A DNA stretch of 13,622 nt from the NCBI GenBank assembly GCA_030696235.1, contig JAUYSN010000103.1, positions 1 through 13,622 of the forward strand, given 5' to 3'. The stretch comes from Sulfuricella sp. (GTDB lineage Bacteria; Pseudomonadota; Gammaproteobacteria; Burkholderiales; Sulfuricellaceae). Positions within the stretch are counted from its first letter, which is position 1. Each line of letters begins with the position of its first letter. Both the position numbers and the translations under genes were made by a program. Below are positions 1-5,149 of the stretch, piece after piece. The notes under the pieces were generated by a model. It worked only from the letters and a program-made list of their open reading frames with translations. It was not told where the DNA came from and did no database searches.

Positions 1-555
1 GATGCGGTGGTGGACGCCTTCGACGCGATGCGCGCCAGAAACCCCAGGACCAAGCTGGTGTGGGTGGGCGACGGTCCGCAGCGCGCACTGCTGCAGGCCC
101 GCAATCCGGGGCACATTTTTGCCGGCATGCGGACCGGCGCCGATCTGGCCGCCCATTATGCCTCCGCCGACGTGTTCCTGTTTCCCAGTCTGACCGAAAC
201 CTTCGGCAATGTGACGCTGGAGGCGATGGCCAGCGGACTGGCGGTGGTGGCCTACAATTATGCCGCGGCGGCAGAGCATATTCGCCATGGCGAAAATGGC
301 CTGGTGGCGGAGCTCGACAACCTTTCCCTGTTCTGCGACCAGGCGGCGGTCTTGGCCGGTCAGCCGGAAATGGTAGCGCGGCTGGGCGGCAATGCCCGCA
401 AGAGCGCCGACGGCCTGGCCTGGAACCAGATTTGCGAGCGCTTCGAGCAACAGTTGCTGGAAATCGTGGACGAAGGAGGGCGGCATGGAAAGCAAGACCG
501 TTTCGTATCTGGGCCAGATTCAAAGCTGGGATCTGGCGCTGTGTCTTCGCTTTAA
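1..555 (+). CDS. GT4-type glycosyltransferase, C-terminal part (5' end outside window)
   Basis: The reading frame is open from base 1 to a TAA at 553-555, so only the C-terminal, nucleotide-sugar-binding half is present. The GT-B fold signature is clear: a VWVGDGPQ strand-turn near bases 58-81, the segment ADVFLFPSLTETFGN, and an EX7E motif (glutamates at 196-198 and 220-222) followed by EAMASGLAVVAY. These are hallmarks of retaining GT4 glycosyltransferases, which move a sugar from a nucleotide sugar to a lipid or glycan at the inner face of the membrane. Acceptor and sugar cannot be read from this fragment. The last 71 nt overlap the PAP2 phosphatase gene downstream, so the two are probably co-translated. 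The C-terminal tail after about base 470 looks unlike a conserved GT end. Family call is firm; substrate is unknown. Confidence 0.88.
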   Translation, partial: DAVVDAFDAMRARNPRTKLVWVGDGPQRALLQARNPGHIFAGMRTGADLAAHYASADVFLFPSLTETFGNVTLEAMASGLAVVAYNYAAAAEHIRHGENGLVAELDNLSLFCDQAAVLAGQPEMVARLGGNARKSADGLAWNQICERFEQQLLEIVDEGGRHGKQDRFVSGPDSKLGSGAVSSL

Positions 556-1024
556 CCGGGCCAACCGTCTCAGGTCCATCGGCCGGCTGTTCGGCGTAAT
601 CAGCCGGCTGGGGGATGGGGTGTTCTGGTACGGCCTGATGCTGGCCTTGCTGCTGTGGGAAAAGGAAATGGCCGTGGTGCCGGTGCTGCACATGGCCGCT
701 GCCGGGCTGGCCTGCACCCTGCTCTACAAATGGCTCAAGGCCAAAACCCTGCGGCCTCGCCCCTTCGAATTCTACCGCGAGATCATCCTCAGCGTGCCGC
801 CGCTCGACAAGTACAGCTTCCCCTCCGGCCATACTTTGCACGCAGTGGCCTTCACGCTGGTGGCGCTGGGCTACTACCCTTCCCTTGCTGTCCTGCTGCT
901 GGTGCCGTTCACCCTGCTGGTGGCCGCTTCGCGCATGGTGCTCGGTCTCCACTACCCGAGCGACGTGCTGGCAGGCGCGGCGATCGGCGCGCTGGTCGGC
1001 GGCGCCTCGTTCTGGCTGGTGTGA
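485..1024 (+). CDS. PAP2-family membrane phosphatase
   Basis: 179-residue integral membrane protein with the complete acid phosphatase/PAP2 catalytic signature: KX6RP (K85...R92-P93), PSGH (113-116, with catalytic H116), and SRX5HX3D (R150, H156, D160). Hydrophobic segments near 48-58, 64-82, 119-147 and 161-178 fit a small multi-pass inner-membrane enzyme with the active site at the periplasmic face. Such enzymes dephosphorylate phosphatidate, PGP, undecaprenyl diphosphate or similar lipid phosphates; which one cannot be told from sequence. The ATG at 485 is preceded by GAAGGAGGG (472-480), a very strong Shine-Dalgarno, so it is preferred over a longer in-frame start at 392. The gene begins inside the upstream glycosyltransferase gene and is likely in one operon with it, which points to a lipid-linked role. 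Confidence 0.9.
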   Translation: MESKTVSYLGQIQSWDLALCLRFNRANRLRSIGRLFGVISRLGDGVFWYGLMLALLLWEKEMAVVPVLHMAAAGLACTLLYKWLKAKTLRPRPFEFYREIILSVPPLDKYSFPSGHTLHAVAFTLVALGYYPSLAVLLLVPFTLLVAASRMVLGLHYPSDVLAGAAIGALVGGASFWLV

Positions 1025-1082
1025 GCCAACGATCACAGCCTGTCACATTCCGGCGAGCCAGGCCCGCCGCGGGGCGCTAAGC

Positions 1083-1091
1083 TGCTATAAT
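1083..1091 (+). promoter_or_regulatory. Extended -10 promoter for the PfkB kinase/lipoprotein operon
   Basis: TG-C-TATAAT is a perfect extended -10 element (TGnTATAAT). It lies in the 95-bp gap between the PAP2 and kinase genes. No good -35 sits 16-18 bp upstream, which extended -10 promoters tolerate. Transcription would start near 1098, giving a leader of about 22 nt with a GGAG ribosome binding site at 1110-1113. Confidence 0.6.
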
Positions 1092-1119
1092 CTGCCGGAA
1101 TTCATTTCCGGAGTAACCC

Positions 1120-2058
1120 ATGCGCACGCTGATTTGCGGCTCTCTCGCCTACGACACCATCATGGTGTTTCACGACCACTTCAAGAACCACATCCTGCCC
1201 GAGCAGATCCACATCCTCAATGTCGCTTTCCTGGTGCCGGACATGCGGCGCGAGTACGGCGGCTGCGCCGGCAACATCGCCTACAACCTGGAGATGATCG
1301 GCGGCGAGCCGCAGATCATGGCGACCGTGGGCGACGATTTCCAGCCCTATGCGAAGCGGCTGGAGAGGCTCGGCCTGGCGCAGGAGCATGTGCGCAGCGT
1401 GCCCGAAACCTTCACCGCGCAGGCCTTCATCACCACCGATCTGGCCGACAACCAGATCACCGCTTTTCACCCCGGTGCCATGAACTATTCCCATCACAAC
1501 CATATCGGCGATGCGCAGAACGTCGGCCTCGGCATCATCGCGCCGGATGGCCGGGAAGGCATGCTGCAGCATGCCCGCGAGTTCCGCGAGGCGGGCATCC
1601 CGTTCGTGTTCGATCCCGGTCAGGGCCTGCCGATGTTCGACGGCGAGGAGCTGCTGAACTTCGTCGAGCTGGCGGATTACGTCGCCCTCAACGACTACGA
1701 GGCGCAGCTGTTGCAGGAGCGCACCGGGCAGAAAATCGACCAGCTGGCGAAACTTGTCAAGGCGCTGATTGTCACAAGAGGTGGGCAGGGCTCGGAGATT
1801 CATGCCGATGGTCAACGCCACGAAATCCCCTGCGTTAAAGCAGTAGACGTGGTCGATCCCACCGGCTGCGGCGATGCCTACCGCGCCGGCCTGCTGTACG
1901 GGATCGCTCGCGGCATGGACTGGCAGATAACCGGGCGGCTGGCCTCGCTGCTGGGCTCGGTCAAGATCGCCAGCCGCGGCGGACAGAACCACACGCTGGC
2001 GCGCGAAGAGCTACACTCGCGTTTTAAGGAACACTTTGGAATGAACCTTGAGGATTAA
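1120..2058 (+). CDS. PfkB-family carbohydrate/nucleoside kinase (ribokinase/adenosine kinase-like)
   Basis: 312 residues, normal for the ribokinase superfamily. N-terminal GSLAYDTI strand, the substrate-side EYGGCAGNIAYNL motif (glycines 47-48, N52), and the C-terminal signature DPTGCGDAYRAG with the anion-hole glycines and catalytic base D252. The family transfers the ATP gamma-phosphate to a hydroxymethyl group of a sugar or nucleoside in the cytoplasm. The N-terminus and lid region resemble the adenosine kinase-like subgroup seen in many proteobacteria, but substrate assignment is inference. Start chosen at ATG 1120 because CCGGAG at 1108-1113 gives a six-base spacing. The lipoprotein gene follows after only 3 nt, its ribosome binding site lying inside the end of this gene, so the two share a transcript from the extended -10 at 1083-1091. 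Confidence 0.88.
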   Translation: MRTLICGSLAYDTIMVFHDHFKNHILPEQIHILNVAFLVPDMRREYGGCAGNIAYNLEMIGGEPQIMATVGDDFQPYAKRLERLGLAQEHVRSVPETFTAQAFITTDLADNQITAFHPGAMNYSHHNHIGDAQNVGLGIIAPDGREGMLQHAREFREAGIPFVFDPGQGLPMFDGEELLNFVELADYVALNDYEAQLLQERTGQKIDQLAKLVKALIVTRGGQGSEIHADGQRHEIPCVKAVDVVDPTGCGDAYRAGLLYGIARGMDWQITGRLASLLGSVKIASRGGQNHTLAREELHSRFKEHFGMNLED

Positions 2059-2061
2059 ACA

Positions 2062-2523
2062 ATGAATATCAGACTGGTGAAGTTGATTGCGGTTGCGGCG
2101 GCATCTGTTGCAGTGCTCGGCGGCTGTGCATCGAGCATGTCGGGCGGGGCCTACAGCCGCGAGCAGGCACGTCAGGTGCAGGAAGTCCAAATGGGCGTGG
2201 TGGAAAGCGTGCGTCACGTCAAGATCGAAGGCACCAAGAGCCCGGTCGGAACCGGTGCGGGAGCGGTGATCGGCGGCATCGCCGGCAGCAATATTGGCGC
2301 GGGCAAGGGCAGCACCGTCGGCACGATTCTGGGTGCCGTGGCCGGCGGCGTGGCCGGCTCCATGATCGAAGAAGGCGTGATGAGCAAGGACGGTCTGGAA
2401 ATTACCGTCAAGCTGGATAATGGCCGCATGATCGCCGTAACCCAGGAAGCCGATGAGCAGTTCAGGGTCGGCGAGCGGGTACGGATATTGTCTGGCGGCG
2501 GCGTCACACGCGTCACCCATTGA
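2062..2523 (+). CDS. Glycine-zipper 2TM outer-membrane lipoprotein (SlyB/Pcp-like)
   Basis: 153-residue lipoprotein. A lysine/arginine N-terminus and hydrophobic stretch lead to a lipobox L19-G20-G21-C22; the residue after the cysteine is alanine, which predicts sorting to the outer membrane. Residues about 63-105 are an Ala/Gly-rich double glycine zipper (GAGAVIGGIAGSNIGAG, then GTILGAVAGGVAGSMIEEG), the 2TM motif of SlyB/Pcp and related 17-kDa antigens, followed by a small beta-rich C-terminus (LEITVKLDNGRMIAVTQEAD...). SlyB-type proteins are linked to envelope stability and stress. GAGGA at 2050-2054, overlapping the kinase stop, serves as ribosome binding site. Why it is paired with a sugar kinase is not clear. 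No terminator is visible after its stop, so readthrough into the next gene is possible. Confidence 0.87.
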   Translation: MNIRLVKLIAVAAASVAVLGGCASSMSGGAYSREQARQVQEVQMGVVESVRHVKIEGTKSPVGTGAGAVIGGIAGSNIGAGKGSTVGTILGAVAGGVAGSMIEEGVMSKDGLEITVKLDNGRMIAVTQEADEQFRVGERVRILSGGGVTRVTH

Positions 2524-2543
2524 CCTTCAGGCCCGCCAGGGCT

Positions 2544-2583
2544 GTGTCATATAAATGTCATTCTGCTGACATTCTGCCGTAAT
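2544..2583 (+). promoter_or_regulatory. Pho box array (four 7-bp repeats, 11-bp period) upstream of olsB
   Basis: Four repeats of the PhoB half-site CTGTCAT start exactly 11 bp apart: GTGTCAT (2544-2550, 6/7), ATGTCAT (2555-2561, 6/7), CTGACAT (2566-2572, 6/7) and CCGTAAT (2577-2583, 5/7). The first 4-bp spacer is ATAA, as in classical Pho boxes. The layout is the tandem double Pho box known from promoters such as E. coli pstS. The last repeat ends 10 bp before a possible -10, TATTGT (2594-2599), the spacing expected of PhoB-activated promoters, where PhoB stands in for a -35. It therefore probably drives the acyltransferase pair when phosphate is limiting. Confidence 0.8.
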
Positions 2584-2593
2584 ACGCCTCGCT

Positions 2594-2599
2594 TATTGT
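2594..2599 (+). promoter_or_regulatory. Candidate -10 of the Pho-dependent promoter
   Basis: TATTGT matches 4 of 6 consensus bases and is placed 10 bp after the Pho box array. A transcript would start at about 2605-2607. An alternative -10, TATAAA at 2550-2555, lies inside the Pho box and lacks a -35. Confidence 0.45.
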
Positions 2600-2630
2600 T
2601 CCTCCATCCATCAACGGACAGGAGGAACAA
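2596..2630 (+). promoter_or_regulatory. Inverted repeat covering the olsB ribosome binding site
   Basis: TTGTTCCTCC (2596-2605) and GGAGGAACAA (2621-2630) are perfect 10-bp complements separated by 15 nt. The right arm holds the entire Shine-Dalgarno (GGAGG, 2621-2625) and ends directly before the ATG at 2631. Inside the loop TCC (2607-2609) can pair with GGA (2616-2618), lengthening the hairpin. In an RNA that carries both arms the ribosome binding site would be closed. Confidence 0.75.
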
Positions 2631-3398
2631 ATGCACTTACAACAGGCGCAAACGCCGGGCAGCGCGGTATCAACGAAGCTTTTTGTCTCTTACGCACAGT
2701 CGACGGACGAGGTGAAAGAGGCGCAACGCCTGCGCTACCGGGTGTTTGCAGAGGAAATGGGCGCGCGTCTGTCGGGTGGCGTAGACGGGCTGGATCGGGA
2801 TATTTACGATCCGTTTTGCGAGCATCTCCTGGTGCGCGACGGCGATACCGGTGAGGTGGTCGGCACCTATCGCATTCTCCCGCCGGATCGGGCCAAGAAA
2901 ATTGGCGGGCTCTATTCGGCCAGCGAGTTCGATCTTACGCGCCTGCTGCATCTTTCCCCCGGCATGGTTGAGGTGGGGCGCTCCTGCGTACATCCCGATT
3001 ACCGCAACGGTGCAGCCATCAGCCTGCTTTGGTCGGGGTTGGCGAAGTACATGCTTGGCCACGGCTACGAATACCTGATGGGCTGTGCCAGCGTAAGCAT
3101 GGCCGATGGTGGACACGCCGCCGCCAGCCTTTATAATAATCTCAGAGTCGATAACATGAGCCCCGTCGAGTGGCGCGTTTTCCCGCGTTGCGCGCTGCCC
3201 CTGGACAAGCTCACTCGCGAGTCTTCCGTGTCTGCCCCTCTTCCCCCATTGCTCAAGGGGTACTTGCAAGCAGGCGCTTACATTTGCGGCGATCCCGCCT
3301 GGGATCCCGATTTCAATACTGCGGACTTTCTGGTGCTGTTGCCCATGTCCAAGGTGAACAGGCGATATGCACGACACTTCATGGGGGCAGCCGCCTAA
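2631..3398 (+). CDS. olsB: GNAT-fold N-acyltransferase, probable L-ornithine N(alpha)-acyltransferase (OlsB)
   Basis: 255 residues of the 'putative hemolysin'/OlsB acyltransferase group related to acyl-homoserine-lactone synthases. Visible landmarks are the N-terminal EAQRLRYRVFAEEMGARL (30-47), DPFCEHLLVRD (60-70), GEVVGTYRILPP (74-85), and the core EVGRSCVHPDYRNG (114-127) followed by LLWSGLAKYMLGHGYEYLMGCASV. OlsB joins a 3-hydroxyacyl chain from acyl carrier protein to ornithine, giving lyso-ornithine lipid at the cytoplasmic membrane. The next gene is a PlsC-type acyltransferase overlapping it by 32 nt, the classical OlsB-OlsA arrangement, and a Pho box array lies upstream, as expected for phosphate-replacing membrane lipids. 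Alternative: another N-acyl amino acid synthase of the same fold (for example the PEP-CTERM-associated type); neighbours and regulation favour OlsB. Start fixed by GGAGGAACAA next to ATG 2631. Confidence 0.75.
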   Translation: MHLQQAQTPGSAVSTKLFVSYAQSTDEVKEAQRLRYRVFAEEMGARLSGGVDGLDRDIYDPFCEHLLVRDGDTGEVVGTYRILPPDRAKKIGGLYSASEFDLTRLLHLSPGMVEVGRSCVHPDYRNGAAISLLWSGLAKYMLGHGYEYLMGCASVSMADGGHAAASLYNNLRVDNMSPVEWRVFPRCALPLDKLTRESSVSAPLPPLLKGYLQAGAYICGDPAWDPDFNTADFLVLLPMSKVNRRYARHFMGAAA

Positions 3399-4200
3399 TC
3401 GGAGCAACGGCTTTCTGATCCGCACCTTGCGGTTGGTCCGGCTCGTTCTTCATCTGCTGGTGGGGGTGATCAAGGCGGCGCTGTTGCTTCCCCTGGTTGG
3501 CCGGGCCCGGCGCACAGAGTTGATCCGCCGCTGGTCGGCACGCGTGCTCGCCATTCTCAACGTCAGGCTCAGCGTCAAGGGCGAGGTGCCGGATCTTTCG
3601 GCGGCAGGCGTGATGTTCGTCGCCAACCATATTTCATGGCTGGATATTTACCTGCTCGATGCGGTCTGCCCGGTGCGTTTTGTTTCCAAGGCCGAGGTGC
3701 GCGCCTGGCCGGTGGTCGGCTGGCTGGCGGTAAAGATAGGAACCTTGTTCATCGAGAGAGGGCGGCGCCATGACACGGCGCGTGCCGGCCGGGAAGTGGT
3801 CGACGCCCTCAGGCAGGGCGATTGCGTGGCGGTGTTTCCCGAAGGGACCACCAGCAACGGCACCTTGCTCCGGCCGTTCCATGCCTCCTTGCTGCAATCG
3901 GCAATCATCAGTGGAGCCCGGCTCTGGCCGGTGGCGATCCGCTACGTACATCGCGACGGCACGGCAAATTTATCCCCGGCTTATGTGGACGATATGAGCT
4001 TCGGCGCTTCCCTGTTCCGAATATTGAATGAGCCGGATCTGGCGGCGGAAATCACCTATCTTGAGCCGTTGCCGGTTCAGGGGCGCAGCCGGCGCGAACT
4101 GACCGCGCTGGCGGAGCAGGCTATTGCCAATGCGTTGAACTTGACAGCGCCTGGCAGGAAATCTGATAAACCTGCCTATCCTCCAGCCGCACTGCCGTAA
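3367..4200 (+). CDS. olsA: PlsC-family acyltransferase, probable lyso-ornithine lipid acyltransferase (OlsA)
   Basis: 277 residues with all four motifs of glycerolipid acyltransferases: NHISWLD with the catalytic HX4D pair (H88, D93), GTLFIERGRR (125-134), FPEGTTSNG (157-165) and LWPVAIRY (186-193). A hydrophobic N-terminal segment (about 22-44) anchors it to the inner membrane. The family acylates lysophosphatidate (PlsC) or, in the OlsA branch, the hydroxyl of lyso-ornithine lipid; some members do both. The tight link to olsB argues for OlsA. It starts 32 nt before the olsB stop with only a weak ribosome binding site (CAGG near 3358-3361), so translation is probably coupled to olsB. Its last 80 nt overlap apaH on the other strand, including about 26 C-terminal codons that look poorly conserved (Pro/Ala/Lys-rich). 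Confidence 0.82.
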   Translation: MHDTSWGQPPNRSNGFLIRTLRLVRLVLHLLVGVIKAALLLPLVGRARRTELIRRWSARVLAILNVRLSVKGEVPDLSAAGVMFVANHISWLDIYLLDAVCPVRFVSKAEVRAWPVVGWLAVKIGTLFIERGRRHDTARAGREVVDALRQGDCVAVFPEGTTSNGTLLRPFHASLLQSAIISGARLWPVAIRYVHRDGTANLSPAYVDDMSFGASLFRILNEPDLAAEITYLEPLPVQGRSRRELTALAEQAIANALNLTAPGRKSDKPAYPPAALP

Positions 4201-4948
4201 GGTCTCCCCCCCACAAACAGCCGGTATCCAGCGCCATCAGATTGCTGCGCACCGTCAGCCCCAGCGCCGACCAGTGGCCGAAAATAATCGTGGCATCAGA
4301 ACTTTTCCGGTTGGGGGCTTCATACCAGGGCAGATGACCCGCCGGGAAAATCTCCGGCGGCCCCTTGTGGTCGAATTCCATTGCCCCTTCCGGGGTGCAG
4401 AAGCGCAGCCGCGTCATCGCGTTGGTGATCATGCGCAGCCGTGCCATCCCGTGCAGGTCCTTGCTCCAGGCTTTGGGCTCGTTGCCGTACATGTGCTCGA
4501 AAAAATCGAGATGATGCTTGCCGCGCAGTTCCTGTTCGACTTCATGGGCGAGGGCGGCGGCCTTTTTTACCGACCATTGCGGCAGCAGGCCGGCATGCAC
4601 CAGCGCATAGCCGTCCTCGGCGTAAAACAGGCGCTGATGGCGCAGCCAGTCGAGCAGTTCGTCGCGGTCCGGCGCCGCCAGCACTTGAGCTATCGTATCC
4701 TTGCGATGCGGTTTGACGAAGCCGTAGGCGACTGCCAGCAGGTGCAGATCGTGGTTGCCGAGCACGACCACCGCCTTGTCGCCCAGCGCCCTTGCCCAGC
4801 GCAGCACCGCCAGCGAATCCGGCCCGCGGTTGACCAGATCGCCCACCAGCCACAGCCGGTCGCGCGCGGGATCGAAGTCGATTTTTTGCAGCAGTAGCTG
4901 CAGCGCCTGAAAGCAGCCTTGAATGTCGCCGATGGCGTAAGTGGCCAT
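4121..4948 (-). CDS. apaH: Bis(5'-nucleosyl)-tetraphosphatase, symmetrical (diadenosine tetraphosphatase)
   Basis: 275 residues, close to the 280 of E. coli ApaH. It splits Ap4A into two ADP in the cytoplasm, and in enterobacteria also removes Np4 caps from RNA. The calcineurin-like phosphoesterase motifs are all present: GDIQGC (D8), GDLVNRGPDS (D37), LGNHDLHLLA (N65, H66, D67), LVHAGLLPQW (H118), FGHWSALG (H225) and the terminal LDTGCLWGG (D241). Start chosen at ATG 4948 because AGGA (4958-4961) lies nine bases upstream and MATYAIGDIQG is the usual ApaH N-terminus; the frame continues upstream but without family similarity. A possible -10 TAAAAT is at 4978-4983 on this strand. The gene stands alone rather than in the enterobacterial ksgA-apaG-apaH operon, and its last 26 codons overlap olsA. 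Confidence 0.93.
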   Translation of the reverse strand: MATYAIGDIQGCFQALQLLLQKIDFDPARDRLWLVGDLVNRGPDSLAVLRWARALGDKAVVVLGNHDLHLLAVAYGFVKPHRKDTIAQVLAAPDRDELLDWLRHQRLFYAEDGYALVHAGLLPQWSVKKAAALAHEVEQELRGKHHLDFFEHMYGNEPKAWSKDLHGMARLRMITNAMTRLRFCTPEGAMEFDHKGPPEIFPAGHLPWYEAPNRKSSDATIIFGHWSALGLTVRSNLMALDTGCLWGGDLTAVRLEDRQVYQISCQALSSSTHWQ

Positions 4949-5002
4949 AGTGCCAAGTCCTGAATGGGGTTGGGGGCATTTTACAGGGCGTGCCACCCCA
5001 TG

Positions 5003-5011
5003 TGTTAAAAT
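5003..5011 (+). promoter_or_regulatory. Candidate extended -10 promoter for rep
   Basis: TG-T-TAAAAT is an extended -10 with one mismatch in the hexamer. A TTTACA-like -35 at 4980-4985 is 20 bp away, longer than ideal. Transcription would start near 5018, just before the REPIN, so the repeat pair would be in the rep leader. Confidence 0.35.
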
Positions 5012-5023
5012 CAGCGTTCGCAT

Positions 5024-5124
5024 GTAGGGCGGAAAAGCATAGCGCCTTCCGCCGCATGGGATGCCCGCACATCGTTTCGGTGGATTGAATATTTGGCGGA
5101 TAACGCTACGCTCATCCGCCCTAC
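5024..5124. repeat. REPIN-like pair of inverted extragenic palindromes
   Basis: Two related 30-bp units lie head to head. Unit A (5024-5053) has an internal hairpin GGCGGAA/TTCCGCC; unit B (5095-5124) has GGCGGAT/ATCCGCC and is its inverse. Unit A and the reverse complement of unit B agree at 24 of 30 positions, and the outer ends GTAGGGCGGA (5024-5033) and TCCGCCCTAC (5115-5124) are perfect 10-bp inverted repeats. The 41-bp middle is unrelated. Size (101 bp) and symmetry match REPINs, the non-autonomous REP doublets moved by RAYT transposases. The element lies between the apaH and rep starts, in the rep leader. Confidence 0.75.
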
Positions 5125-5149
5125 GCACTCAGGACTCATTACTCGATTC

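Noticed and set aside
1040..1046. CTGTCAC, a single Pho-box-like half-site
   Set aside because: No matching half-site 11 bp on either side, so it is not a Pho box.
1102..1992. A 296-codon minus-strand frame
   Set aside because: It is the complement of the PfkB kinase gene, an effect of high-GC codon use.
2531..2542. GCCC/GGGC hairpin after the lipoprotein gene as a terminator
   Set aside because: Only a 4-bp stem and no T tract follows.
4274..4897. A 207-codon plus-strand frame
   Set aside because: It is antisense to apaH, which has all catalytic motifs.
5093..5149. N-terminal extension of rep by 19 residues
   Set aside because: These codons come from repeat unit B of the REPIN and are absent from the Rep family; ATG 5150 fits the family start.
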